Assembly: GCF_015832195.1 (NCBI RefSeq)
Contig: NC_052046.1
Coordinates: 15,430,161 to 15,494,160 of the forward strand
Direction of reading: 5' to 3'
DNA from: Motacilla alba alba
Taxonomy: Eukaryota > Chordata > Aves > Passeriformes > Motacillidae
DNA: 64,000 nt
The notes under the pieces are model-generated. The model was not told the origin of the DNA, made no database searches, and was given only the letters and a program-made list of their open reading frames with translations. The translations under genes were made by a program, and so were the position numbers. Every line of letters begins with the position of its first letter. The first letter of the stretch is position 1. Positions 12,201 through 25,339 of the stretch are shown here, piece by piece.

Positions 12201-14276
12201 TATCTCAGTGACTATATTACATACCATTGATGGTGAATGTAAATACATTCCTCGGAAGAGGTGCATTATTGTCAGGTCACTGAAGCCCTGGTGCAGACAA
12301 GAGAAGGCCAAGCATCCCTGTGCTGGTGAGCTGAAGTAGCTGACTAACTACAAGGTAGAACTGCTGAAAGTGAAAGGTGAGTTAGTTACCAGAGCTGTTT
12401 GATAGCTGACCATTTTTTTTTTTTGTGCCTTTCAGAGAATGCAATTAATATATCCATATAAAAGTATTTAAGCTGAACATTTAATGCACTGGTAAGAAGC
12501 TAGGAATTTTGCTGCACACTTTCTAATCATCAGTCTTTAGAAGTCTTTGAAAGACAGATAAGAAATGTGAACCACTTGTGTGGTCATTGATAACTTTTTG
12601 CAGAAACATGTCTGCACTAGAGGATGCTCATGTGTCTGAAATACACAAGACTGAAAAGCTTTTAAAAGTTTCTTATTTCTCACAGTCACACTGTATTTAA
12701 GAATGTAAGAGATGAGTTAATTACTTTGCAAAGCTGACAACTACCTGGAACATATTTTCCCAACAGCTTCCTCAATTCCTCACCAATGTTCCTGAAGGCC
12801 AAACCTCAGGCCCTACTTTGGACACTATTTGAAAGCCATATGACACAAACCAGCTGGCCTTGCAGTCATCTCTGCTACCAAGTCTTTATGCTGGGCTCAG
12901 GCTCAAAAGAATGGGCACTTGTGGCACAGAGGATGCTCAGTTGGTGTTGGAGGCAGAGACATGCAGAAACTGTCCAGGTCAGTTGGCAGAATGTGTTGTC
13001 CCCAGCTCTGCGCTCTGGTGTTCATGGACAGGTGGCCTCTTCATGGAAGCCTGGTGTAATATGTGGGTGGAAAGCTAGTTCATTTTTGTGAGCAGTCTTC
13101 AGCCTGCTTGGCTTTAACTGTGCAACCATACACAGTAGCAAACCCTTTAATGTCCTGATTTACAAGTCAGTTGTTGTTTATTATTTTTTTCTGCATTACT
13201 CTTAGCACAAGTTTAGGCTCTCTGGGAGTTTCTTTCCCAGCAGTGAAACCAAAAAAGCAAGGAGTGGTGCCAGTGTTCACAAAAGTAACAGGGTTTTTTG
13301 TGATTCTATGAAGTTGCTTTTGAAATGCCTGGGAAATGTGTGTTTTCTACAATATGCTACTCATGGCTTTAATTAAAAACCAAAACTCTCCTGAAAAGCT
13401 ATTTTCAGTCACAAATCCTGAAACAGTGGCAGCATGTGGAAGAGCTGGTTATGAATTTCTTTAAAATGGATTGTTTATAGCTTCAGTAAAGCTGTGTTGC
13501 TCAGAGTGTGTGCCAGTCTTTGGTTATATTACACTGCAAATAGGTTCTATGACCAAGAAGGAAAAAGAGAGTCACAAGGTGCTGCCTCTTGCTTTGGAAA
13601 GTCTGTCAGAACTCTTTACTGCTTTGGACATGCATGAAGGTTTGACTGGGGTAAAGTGAATTCTCTTCACCGTAGCTGGTAAGGGGCTGTGTTTTGGATT
13701 TGTGCTAGAAAGCGGTGATGATCACAGGGGATGTTTTAGTTACTGCTGAGCAGTGCTCACACAGTGTAAAGGCCCTTTCCTCTCCTCACACCACACCAGA
13801 AGTGACAAGGCTGGAACTGCATGGGAATATTTCATCTCATATGGTATACAGACAGTATAAAAATCTGACGGAGTAAGGGAAGGAGGATGATTGGAGTGAT
13901 GGCATTGGTCTTCCCAAGTTGCCCTTATGTATGATGGAGAGCTGAGTCCCTGGAGGTGGCTGAACACCTGCGTGCTGATGGTAAGTGGTGAATTTTTTTT
14001 TTTTTGCTTTGCTTCCATGTATGACTTTTGCCTTCCCTAGTTAATCACCTGTATCTTAACCCATGAGTTTTCTTGTTTTTGCTCTTTCCTCCCCACCACT
14101 GGTGAGCAAGTGAGTAAGTGGCTGCATGGTGCTTAGTTATCAGATGATAACATGATAAATTCTTGGAACTCCAAAATGGTCTCCACTTGGTCTGAGCAAC
14201 ACTCTGATAGGTCTGTCTTCTTCAGCTCATCCCATGGAGCAGCAGCCAAATCTTCTTCTATCCCAGAGAACAAGCT
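9241..14276. other. non-coding stretch, no gene seen
   Basis: T12 runs lie at 12413-12424 and about 13992-14004. The longest open frame (101 codons at 12786-13091) is Trp/Ser-rich without domain features or codon bias and has a parallel open frame over the same bases. Nothing else was recognised. Confidence 0.55.
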
Positions 14277-14321
14277 GGGCCTTTTGCAGTTGTGGGCTCT
14301 TTCCACAACTGCAGAAGGGCC
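14277..14321. other. inverted repeat / hairpin, 19-bp arms
   Basis: The left arm GGGCCTTTTGCAGTTGTGG (14277-14295) faces the right arm CCACAACTGCAGAAGGGCC (14303-14321) across a 7-base loop. As RNA, 17 pairs are Watson-Crick, one is G-U and one is a G-G mismatch. The eleven pairs nearest the loop are perfect. One more T-A pair can form outside. It sits in an unannotated stretch. Short non-coding RNA potential is discussed in findings. Confidence 0.8.
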
Positions 14322-17300
14322 ACACTACATTTCCATCATGTGCCTTGCTTGTAGGGTGGTGCTGGTATCCCATTTCAGCTCTCTTGAGGACCAATAGGTG
14401 CCAGGTGTATTCTTTTATAGAAAAAAATGCCTAATCCATCCTTTTTTTTTTGTTTGAATTGGGCTGCCTGCACACTCTGGCATTGGCTGCTGCTGCTTCG
14501 TCTCTTCTGACTACTTTTTATCAGCTTTGCTTTGCAACTGTTGTCACTCAGCTTTCTTGCAGGCAGAGATTATGGCAGGATCAAATGATTCAAGGAACTG
14601 GGAAGCTCAGCAGAATGCCTTTCCCTTAATCTAGTTGTGCCATCTCTTAACCCTCGCCATTTTGCACAGGTCCCAAGTCAGCTAATGCTCAGCTGTTGTG
14701 TCAGGAGTGCTGCCACCTGCCCAAGCCTGGCATCCTGAGCTGATGAGTGTCACCAATTGCCTCTGGCATAAATGAATGGGCCATCTCTCAAATGGTTAGC
14801 CTGGAAAACAGTTTATGTGTCTTAACAGAATCCTAAAGATGGGCATTTTAAATTAGATCTCCAAGGTTAGCCTGGTCAGGACTAATATTTGCAAATATTT
14901 AAGTGAAGATCCAGCATTATCCACTCCTGAATATAAGAAAAGGCAAAATAATCATTAATGTCATTGCCTAGCATTTAGAAAGGTATCTTTTCTACTGCTC
15001 AGCCAACAGGAAAGCCTATTTCAGGGAAGTTGTGATCACCACTCAGCAAACTTGCTCTCAAAATGCGTGAAGGTATTTGCAGTCTCCCAGAATACTTCCA
15101 GCAAGTGTTAAGAGCAGCTACTCACCACAGAGAGGCAGCTGGAAAAGGCTAACATAAAACAATATCTGCGCATGAACTGTGAGAAGGAAGTTTTTTGTTT
15201 ATAAACGTTAGTTGCTGTTATCTTTCTAGGAGTGTAAGGGTTGCAGAAAGTCTAACAGCTCAAAGCTCTAAATGTTTTATTCATTTACTTACTTGCCAGC
15301 TGAATTTGGCCACAGCCTGATTTGCAGCTAGAGGAAAAGGCCATGAATGAAATAGATGTCTTTTTTTATTGGAAATAATGAAAACTGTTAGGAAACTGTG
15401 GAAATAATGCTACATACATAGCACTGAGATCTGCTTTTACAGTTAACTAAATCATTATATTTTTACTCATACAGATTGCTTCATTTCCAGACACAATTTA
15501 AAACTGTACAACAGTGTGGTTTACAAGCATTTGCACATTAGTGCTCCCATTTGTAATTTACATGTACAATGTGAAAAAATATACCAGATACGTCTTTGCT
15601 TTGCTTCCTCTGTTCACCCTTTCATTAACCTAAACAGAACAGTTTCTCCTCATGTGAGAAAATAAGTTTTCAGTCAGATTTGATGTCATGTCTTTTCTTA
15701 AGCATATGACATCCTTTCTTTGGGTGAGAGAAATTTTTTGAAAGACAAAGCTACATTCTTTAGTGAAAACTAAGCCAACACTCTTTGTTTTGCTGGGAAA
15801 TACACTAATAGATTTATTATGTCATGTGCTTATTGATTTCATTAATGTTGTTATCAACTTTTTAAAATTTTGGTAAGTAGTAGAACATTTATTTGTAATA
15901 TAGAGATATTTGAATTAATTTGCACAATTATATTTACACTGAAAGCAGCCCTGATATTTTTAGAACTTCTCTTACCATTATATTTTCTCCTGATAAAATG
16001 TACTCTGAATAAAATACATACTTTGGGAGGTCTATGCAATTTCCAAAAAGCTGATTTTTGTCTTGGGTTACATTTTTATGTTTTCAAATAGAGGAAAAGC
16101 AAACAGATAAATACAGAAAAAAATTGCCTTTTAATGATGAATATACTTTAATGAAAACAGTTGATCCTATTATGTGTACAGCTGATCAGTGACACCATCT
16201 AAAAGTCTTTAGTTGATAGGGAATTTTTTCTTTGAAATTTCTGTTGCAAGCAAGGCTTTTGAAGAACTTAGCATTTGACCTGAATTATTGCAACTGGAAC
16301 TGTTTTTTTCTAACTGGAAACAATCAGAATTCACTATCTGAATTTTATTTTAAAAAATATTTGGAATAGTATAATTATGGGGATGGAGTATAAGGTTTTG
16401 GGTTATATGTACAATCTTTACACTGATTTATAGAATTTTTCAAATGTAATCCAGATGTGGCCCAGCATTTTTGTGCTGTTGGCACAAGTGAGCAGATGAT
16501 TGTTTAAACTCTGTGGCAGTAGAAAAACCATGCCTCAGACTCTCATTTTTCCTGTGTTCTAGAACAGACTAATATCTTGGAAGAGTTGGGGCAGGAGGGA
16601 CAGGACAGCCCCAACTCATCCTTCCTACTTCAAGCAAAAGGCCCAGCCACCCCAGGAGCTCTCTCTGTCACTCCTCCATCTCTGTCTGGCAGTACTGGCT
16701 CTACCTCAGTTGAAAAGTTGAAACCCCAGGTTTACCAGCTGGGGAGATTAATTTTATTTTTTCTTATAACTCTTTGAGGCACCCCTGGAAATGCTATTGA
16801 CAGTGGCAAGAGCTTGGACCACTGTTTGTTTGGTTTTTCTGCTAAGTACCTGAATTTATACATTCTTATCTCTTAAATAACAGGCTTTAAGACAAATACT
16901 TGAAACAAATGTTTGAGTGTTTCATCTTTCTATCTCTTGCCAGTGGAAAGAAACAGTTTTTTCAGTGTAGCTGAGGTTGCACTATTATATTTAAAAATAG
17001 TTATGTTACAAACTGAGTGAGGCATTTTTACTCTGAAATGTCTGGGGAGGATAAAAAAGCAAAACTAGTCTTATGTCTTAGACACATTTATAATTGTACA
17101 TGCACTTAATTGGTCTTGCAAGTGCTCCATTTTTCCCACTTGCACATACTGATGGGCCCATAGCTGTGGCTCTGGCTGCTCAGTGGAGAGAAGAAGGACT
17201 AAAAAGCATCTGCCCTATATTTTAGAATTTATTCAAAGATGTTTCTTATCAGTGGTGTCAGAAAAAGTTGGAACTTAAGAAGGAAGCAGCTTTTGTCTGT

Positions 17301-18045
17301 CTGCACATCTTGCCCATGGGGATGCTGAAGAACTCATGAAATACTCTAAATGAATGAGAGGCACAGTAATGCCAAAATGCTGTCTGGTTTCCCTTGCTTA
17401 ATAAAGCAAGCTCTCCTACACATTCTAGCATAATGACTGCTGCACAGATCATAACAAGTCTTTGTGTTATTGCTTGATCTTTCTATGTTCCAGTAGTTTG
17501 TGTCATTTTTAATGACACAATGTGATAGTTAAAATATCAAAGATTACTTTAGGTTATAAAAGATATTCTTTCAAGGAAAAATGTCTTTTACTTTTGCCAT
17601 TAAGATAGAGTTATATCATATTGTATCTTGTTGGATCTCATATGACAGACTTCATTTTACCCAATTCACAGCGAAAAGAAAATCTACTTGAAGTGTAGAT
17701 GTAATGCACTTAGTTCAAGTGACAATATACCATCCTGCTTAATTCTGACGGTTCCATTTCAAACCTAGTATATTGGCCCAGGCAGCCACTGGCCCACACT
17801 GAAAGGATGCCTCTTCCTTCCCAGGGCTCTGTGATTCTGTGGTCAGTCTCTAGGCCATTTGTGATTTGGGTGTGATCAGGAAAACATAAACACATTTTCA
17901 CCATCAGCATTAATTTACAAACATGGAGTAAGCACCTCCAAAAGGGAAATGAAGTTGCAGTATGTTCATTGGCACTCAGCAGCCAGCCAGCCTTTTGAAT
18001 GGTGCTTTAAATATTGAGTAAGTTTGTCTTTGACAAGCTTATGTC
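14322..18045. other. non-coding stretch, no gene seen
   Basis: It holds the hairpin at 17498 and a weaker inverted repeat, TGCAAGTG (17117-17124) with CACTTGCA (17137-17144). Open frames stay below 75 codons. No repeat family was recognised. Confidence 0.55.
17498..17520. other. perfect inverted repeat, 10-bp arms, 3-base loop
   Basis: TTGTGTCATT at 17498-17507 and AATGACACAA at 17511-17520 are exact reverse complements around TTT. No poly-T tail or gene end identifies it as a terminator. Confidence 0.85.
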
Positions 18046-18084
18046 ATCATAGAATCACAGAATGGTTCATGTTGGAAGGGACCG
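18046..18084 (-). mobile_element. CR1 LINE 3'-terminal fragment, very short
   Basis: On the plus strand the bases read ATCATAGAATCACAGAATGG, followed by TTCATGTTGGAAGGGACC. This is the reverse complement of the classic CR1 3' end: GGTCCCTTCCAAC, then the CCATTCTGTG/ATTCTATGAT repeat. The element therefore lies on the minus strand and keeps only about 39 bases. Similarity stops abruptly at about 18084, so this is either an extreme 5' truncation or the remnant of a deletion. Confidence 0.85.
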
Positions 18085-21000
18085 TATACATCAAAATTTA
18101 CAGTTTGAAATCCCTGATAGAAGCACATGCACATGCAAGTTCTTTTCTTGACTTGTGTGGAAGTAAAGGCAGTCTGAAGAGTTTCATTTTCCTGTGTCTC
18201 AATAGAACAGCCAATTCTGTTAAACTGATTTCCTCACTCAATATGAACAAAACCGTACTACTCAGCAGGGGATTTTAATTTTTCATTGTTAAAAATTAAA
18301 ATCTAAATTAGCATAAGTTTTTCCAACAGGAGTACTGTCAGACCATACTGAAGAAGTTTTTGAAGAAAACTAACTTCTCAGAGAGTGTGTAAAGTGGAAC
18401 TTGCTTATATGTTGCACCTTCATAGTTAAACTGGTGTGAGTTGACAGCCCTCTGAATTTAAATTTGTGTATTTTGATTAGTATATGTCTTTTTGTGAATG
18501 GACTATTCTAATATGAAGATATAGGGTTTTTCTCTTGAGCCAGTATCCCTTTCAAAAATATTTAATCTAAACAAATAAATACAAAAATGTTCACTCAAAT
18601 TTGGATTAAGGTTGTTTAATTGAAAAGCCATAAATACACCAATATTACTGACAAAATTCTTCAGAAACACCCAGATGTGTTTCATGACTTAGAGACACAG
18701 ATTGAAATATTAATGGACAATATTCAAAAGTGTATGTTCTCATGCTCTATACTCCATTTGAAATCTTTTTAGGTTGTACTTTTATCAGAAATCCACAAAC
18801 AATTTGACATGATTTTCCTTAGAAAGAATAGTGCAAATATTTCAAGATGCACTCAAGAGCAAGAAAACATCTCAGTGCTGAGTTCTCCACCTATCCAGGC
18901 AGTTTTATTTCATTGCTGGCATCATCTAATAATAGAGCAAACAGCAACTGAGACATGAGACATGAACCAAAGTCTAAGCTTGTGGCAGCCACTGAATCAG
19001 AGGCTTAATTTTTGCATTAGTGGCCACCACTGAGTGATCCTGGAAATTCACAGGTGGGAAACTTTTCATTCTTTTTTGGAAAAAAAATAGTTTTGGATTG
19101 TTAGAAGGAATGTCCATTAGAGCATCTTGCTACCTACAATCTTCACTAATAAGTTACCAAACTTTCGGGTTTTTTAATTGAATATTGTCTTAAATAGGTC
19201 CCATATAAAAGATGGTGTTAACTTCATATTCCAAATACTTCTGTCAGACTGGACAAATCAAAGAATTCCATGACTTTCAAGTGTCAGAAAGTACGTCTCA
19301 GTAGCACTGGAGAATTTTATAACTGATTCTTTTTTTTGAAAATTCTGCCCCAAAAGAACCAGTTAGAAAGAAAACTATAAAATAAACAAACTGTGTGTTT
19401 GAATGTATTTTCTTCCTGATTTTCTTTTTTGTTTTTCTTATTTAAAAATAACAGCCTAAACCAGATGATATTAATTTTTCCATAGGTTACCCTTCCTGTC
19501 TCCTCTGGGAACAGAGGGAATAAAAATGCCCAGCTCTAGAATTAATAATACTTAAAACTAATTAAATGATCATAAATTTATCAACTTCAATTTTATCATC
19601 ATTGAAAAGATCTCTAAATTAAATTAAAATAGGTAGACAGGACTCAATTTTCACATTTGTGGAAATAGGCAAATTTACTGACTTTTTTGTCACTTCTGTA
19701 TTAATGAACATTTCCTTTTTCATGCTGTGACAATCTTCTCTCATTTTGCTGGATGAATGTGGAGGAAAACATAGGAGGCAGGATATAACTGACTGAAATG
19801 TTTCAAGGAGTTGAGATTTTGTAAGTCATCATGGTGAAGATGAATTGGTAGGCAAAGGGCACATGAGATGGTCAAAGGTGGATATAAATACATGGGATGG
19901 TTCCACTATTTATCATGCAGCTATCATCCATATATGCACTATATCTGTCCATCCATCTTGTCCCAGGATCTGGCTATGCTTCTTGTATATCCAGAAAGAT
20001 AGGATGAATCACAGGAAAAGACACAAGCTTGTAAATATGTGTCTACTCTTTCTTACGCTAATCTTCTCCTGGGTCTCAAATGCCTGTCTACCCTAAGTAA
20101 CAGGATAACTGCATAATAACTTCAAGTTACTGTCATGTTAAGAAATCACTAAAGCTGGTTAGGTCATTAGTCTGAAATCTTTGAAGACAACAGTTAGAAA
20201 AACTAGAACTGAAAAATATCTAATTGAATGAGCACAATTATACAGCAGGAGTTAGTACTGAGATAATTTGGGAAATGTAGTCTTTTCTAAGAGGATTTAG
20301 AAACATTTCTGCAGAAAAAAAAAAAGTTTTTATGAACTCTGTCTCATAGTTTAAATTTAAAATGTTATTTATTAGCTATCTATGGACAGTGGGACTATCT
20401 TCAATAATCAAGCACTACCAGATTATCAAAATCTCAAAAAAATTTCACAAGTATCTGAAAAAAATTTCTTCTATTTAATTAAAGCACTCAAATTAGTTTT
20501 AAAAGTTAATTACTGGAAACAATGCATTTTCAAATTAAAAATCTCAAATTAAATTATATAAAATGAAAATAATTTACTTATTCAGTTTCAAAGTAACAGA
20601 ATATTTTACCACTATAATTTTTCTTCAATTTCAATTTCAAAATCAAGGCAATCAAGGCAACAGCCTATTTCAGAGAATTTTTTACACAAAAGTTAAAAAA
20701 AAAAGGCAAAAGTGGAAAAAAAAAGGTAAAAAAAATCATCCAAACTCATATAGTTGTGATCTACAATGAAAATTTGCTTATTGACTTGCATGAATTTTTA
20801 GTAAATTACATTAGAATCCTAAATCTAAGTATTTAATTGTGGCTATTTCTTTCTCATTGTGGAGCACATAGAGCTGTCATGGGTAAATAGAAATAGAATT
20901 AAGTATATGGACATCTAAAGGAGTTGGAAGTCTGACCTCTAAAGGGTATGGCACAGAGAAATAGGAAAGATGATGAAACTGTGCTGCTAGGAGACTGAAC

Positions 21001-24000
21001 TTCATTCAGTTACTCTAATAACTCCCAGCTCAAGAACTCTTTTATCAGTAGCTTTTCCAGTGATTGCACTACCTCATGACCTGGAGAAAAGTTTAAATAT
21101 TTTTCTTAGTGAATTATAGCTTCATATTCCCCTGCCTATCTGATATTAGGAAATAAGGCTGTTCATAACAGGCTTTTGGTTAGTACTAAGATGTTATAAT
21201 ACTGTTTCTAAGGAAAGCCTCCTTGTAAAATGTATTCTGTTTTTAAAATATTGGGCTAGAATTTTCAAAGAAAAGAAGTCACTGGGAGCTGAGTACTAAT
21301 TCTCACAGGTTATGATGACACAATTCTCCAAAATCTGACCTGGGAATACTGGCCTGTCTGTATAACCCATCTGATCCCAGGTCATACAGGGAGGTCATTG
21401 AAAATCTTTGTAAAGAGCCCAGGCACCTATTCTGAACACATTACTGTCAGCCTCCTAGTGCAGTGATGGTAGGCAAACCTGCATCTTCTCTGGAGAATGT
21501 CTAATGCCACGTGAGGACCTGTAAGTCCATTTAATTATTTAGGCAGGCAGTGGTACTGAGAACACTGGAACTAAGCACAGCCACAGGTACATACCCCTTG
21601 TAGGTCCAGGTGCACACCTTCCATAAAAAAACCTGTGCACACCTGTAGATAAGCTTTTAGATACAAGTCTATTTGGGAAACTGGTTTGCTCCCACTTACC
21701 AGGGTATAAAAGAGGACTCCTCTTCATTATATTTGGGGAATGGTTTCAGTTCAGAAATTGATAAGAGAAAATAAAAAATATGGCAGAGTACACATGAACT
21801 TACATTACAGGACTGTTTTCCTCATATTAAGTAATGCTATTTCATAACAGGAACCCAAGGATCAATTCATTTATAAGGACCAGTTTCCAACTTAATGGTT
21901 GACATGCCCTGAAACTGACTGCTAGTTACTCTGAGTTTAACTATGCCCTTAAAGTGGATTCACTTTAGATTGCATAGCTAATCCCTTTTGTTATTGTGAG
22001 AGTATCATGAGAGGAGGGAGGAGAAGGAAAGAAGGAGATGGTAATTTACCAAGTGATTTGAACTTACAAAAGTCTTTCCAGTTCAAAACATCCTAAGGTT
22101 TGCTTAATATGACTTTGTGCACATATAATTACTTAAATTGTCATGTTAAGGTTTTGTGTTTTTTGAACATAGCTGTTTAGTTTCTTATCCTTTTCATTGG
22201 TATGGCTTTAATGAATGGATTATGATGGTCAGCTTGTAATGCCATGAATGAAAGATTTAGGACCACTAATCTTAAGAACACTGCTTGGCGCCAGTAGACA
22301 AACAATGCACTCCCCAACTTGTTATCTCAGCCACACTAAGCTTTCACTTCTTACCTGCTTTCAAAGACTGCCAGTTCACTTGTGTAGTCCAGAAAGTATT
22401 AGGCACAATCTCCTCAAGAAAGTGTTTTGTGCTTCCTGATTTTTTGGGAGGGGGTTTATCACTTTATCACTTTATAATATTTTGTCTATGCTTCATCAAA
22501 GTGGAACTGAAATATTTGAATTTACAAAAGTTAAGCTGGTTTCAAAAATAAACTCTCACAGTTTTAAAATAAAATACAGCATTGCTTTTGTATGAATTTT
22601 AAGATTCATAAGTTTAATTAAATGTTAAATTATTGTATTATGCGTTTGTATTGTAATATTGATTCTTTAGAACCTTTGTTGTTCATTTGGAATAAACTCT
22701 ACCAAAAAGAATTACCATGATGCATGGAAATGGTAAAAGGGAGTGATATCAAGGTGAAGGTGTATGCTCAGCTATACATTCCTCAAGCTTTATGTACATG
22801 GAACAGAACACACACTGTGAAACAAATGCATGCCATAATGAACTGTGTGATTTTATCTCATAAGCTACCAGACCCCTACAGGAAACCAAGCGATTGAAGG
22901 TACAGCAATGTCTCTCAGACGCTTAAAACTTTGTCCATGAAATAATGTCTTCAATTGTTTTGTGATAATTCATTGAATAGTCATAAGTTTTAATGTTTTC
23001 TTGAAGAAGTGTGCATAGATGGGGGAACAATAACATTGTGCTTCTACATATTTTACCTTGTTCAACTGTAGTTGAATGCATACGGAAGGAAGAGGACAGG
23101 GTATTTAGAAGTGGGAAAAAAAAAGGGAAAAATAGACCTCTTTGATGGGAACAAACTTCAACAGTATTTGACTAAATATAAAACACTGCAATTTTTAGCA
23201 TTAATATTTATGTGAAAGGTGTTAGCTGAATAATCAATATCCTTCAAATCAATTTAATACTTTGACTTACAAAAAATTGAAGGCTTCTTTGACCAGGGCC
23301 TTGTAATGGTTTTTCTGTTGACAATTCGAAATTACAGGATGCTCAAAAATTGGGTGGTAAAACTGCCATATGATAGTTCTGAAAATTCAGAGAGAAAAAG
23401 AAGAGCAGTTTTACTTTATTATTTCTGTGAAAAATGGCTACAATTAAAATTCTTCAGATGCTTTACAACCCTACTTTCAAAAATGACACAAACTTTACTA
23501 TCTAGAAAATAAGAGATTCAGAAACTCATTTGGAACATTTATGAAGGTCACATTTTTTATTTTATTCTGAACATATTTGTAAATTACATAATTCTGAAAA
23601 TCACAGGATAACTGCAAACAAGCTGTTCAAATTAATTTCTTTAAATACATAGATCATAATTTTGTATGGTCAGTCAGACCCAATTTAGGTCCCCAGAATT
23701 GACAGAAAGGAGGAGATAAGTGTTTGGCAGGATCAATAGTTTATGGTATATATAGATATATCTTAATGAAACTGGAAAGTTGCTGTGCCCTTCTCATTCT
23801 CCACCACTGCAGAACACATGATCATTTTCTGCATTCTCTTTGCTTGTCACAGTGACAAGCTGTTATGATTCAAAGACATCCTGTGGATTGCTACTGAGAC
23901 CTTTTCAGATTTTACAGTACAAGCTGAGGTATTTATTTCATAGTGATATCTCTGTCACTATAACACTTGATGTGTGTACAGAAACAGTCTCAAAGTAAAC

Positions 24001-24307
24001 AATATTGGCATAGATATTTACTAAATTGAAGTAGAAAAAAAGAAAATCCTTCTAGACAAATGAATAAAAAGAACAAAAGCCCAAATCCCAATATAGAAAC
24101 AAAATTTGATGAGCAGTTCTTAGATAACATGTAACAAAATATATTTGGGATCTCAAAATTATAATGTGAGTTATTGTAAAATTTAATTATGTCTAAAATT
24201 TTTTTGTTCAAACCATGTTATAAACACATAGATACTGAATCCTGAAAGACACATAAACAGAGGGTAAATTTAGAAATGTTTTCTAATAATTATTTTTTAG
24301 TAATTAG
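18085..24307. other. non-coding A/T-rich stretch, no gene seen
   Basis: The stretch 19540-20760 is especially A/T-rich, with short A-rich runs at 20694-20736 and AATCAAGGC direct doublets near 20640-20660. A small TTATCACT doublet occurs at about 22457. A purine-rich stretch lies at about 22010-22040. No coding signal was seen. Confidence 0.55.
23842..23860. other. perfect inverted repeat, 9-bp arms, 1-base spacer
   Basis: GCTTGTCAC at 23842-23850 and GTGACAAGC at 23852-23860 face each other around a single A. The near-palindrome has GTCACAGTGAC at its core. It may be a binding site for a dimeric factor or chance. Confidence 0.85.
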
Positions 24308-24403
24308 TTCAAGGCAGCCCTGCCTGAGAAGGAGAGGATCAGACTACATGACCTCCAGAAGTCCCTTCTGACCTCAGCTGTTCTGTGATTCTTTGAGTCT
24401 GTG
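24308..24403 (+). mobile_element. CR1 LINE 3'-end fragment
   Basis: This short, severely 5'-truncated CR1 copy contains the terminal sequence ATCAGACTACATGACCTCCA (24338-24357), followed by a CCCTTCTGACCTCAGC block. It ends with the worn 8-bp repeat TTCTGTGATTCTTTGAG (24380-24396). Only about 95 bases remain, all in the 3' untranslated end, as is common for CR1 because of incomplete reverse transcription. The 5' boundary is uncertain by about 15 bases. A minus-strand open frame crossing it has no significance. Confidence 0.82.
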
Positions 24404-25150
24404 AAATACTTTGAGAGCTTTTTCAATAAAGTCAGTTTGATTTTAGAGGCCTGAACTGATATAATTTCTATTAATAACAAACATGATCTGTTTGTGACTT
24501 CCCTCCTACCAGGTAAAACTGGATCACTTTTGCTTAGATCTCTGCTTAAGTTTAACAGTTTAGGTTTGCAGATCTTCCTATGGAAGTAACTTACAGAGAA
24601 ATAAATAAAATATTTCTTATTCACCTATTCACCTTGGCAGGTATTCCTCTGGCATGCTTAGTTTGTCAAAGTTTAAAGAGTCCTTACAGAAGGTTTTAGA
24701 TTCAGCACTGCCTTGGGGACTACGCACATTCAAGCCCAAAGTTGAAAAGAGAAGATCAATGAAAAAATGAACAGTTACTGAAAAAACTAAATGACACCCT
24801 GCCAAACAAACAAACCTCTAATAAGTATCTAAAAATGTATTTCAGAACAACCCAATGAAAATTGCCATTTACTCTTTAATTAATTACTATGGCTTGTCCT
24901 CTCAGACTTTTTCTTTGTATTCCCATTTTAATGTTTCTTCCTCTCTGTGTTTTATTTTCATACTTTTAAATGCTTCAGTTTTATTGCCCTATTTTGACCT
25001 GAGATCTGGTTTTCTGAATAAACTTTCTACAGTCTTTTCTTAATAATTAGACCATGACTCCTGGTCCCTTAACTAAAAAATTGATCTCTGTTATTCACCA
25101 TGAGACAAAGAGAAAGGAAATATTTCATAGTAGCAACTGGAACACAAAGG

Positions 25151-25335
25151 TTAAAAAAAAAACAACAACCAAACAAAAATACCACAAAAAACCCTCCCAA
25201 AAACAAACAAACAAAAAAGCACAACAAAACAAAACAAAAATCAAAACCCAAAACAACAACCCCCCCACAAACAAAAAACCAACCAAACAAAAAACCCCAA
25301 ACAAACAAAACTCAAAAAAAGCCAAAACCACAACT
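25151..25335 (+). repeat. A/C-only low-complexity tract, about 185 bp
   Basis: The plus strand consists almost wholly of A and C, in units such as AAAC, AAAAC and AAC, with a C7 run at about 25260-25266. It holds only two guanines, at 25219 and 25321. It ends in a run of T. Long open frames on both strands (Lys/Gln/Asn/Thr-rich on plus, Phe/Val/Gly-rich on minus) follow directly from the composition and are not genes. Confidence 0.95.
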
Positions 25336-25339
25336 TTTT

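Noticed and set aside
12786..13091. 101-codon open frame, Trp-rich
   Set aside because: A parallel frame is open over the same bases, and there are no splice sites or family resemblance; consistent with chance in slightly G+C-richer DNA.
13290..13312. GTGATTCTATGAAG, resembling the CR1 terminal 8-bp repeat
   Set aside because: Only one unit and no CR1 sequence before it; chance is enough.
25069..25308. Hydrophobic Phe/Val/Gly/Cys-rich open frame on minus, looking like a membrane protein
   Set aside because: It is the complement of the A/C-only tract; GTT, TTT and GGG codons give this composition automatically.
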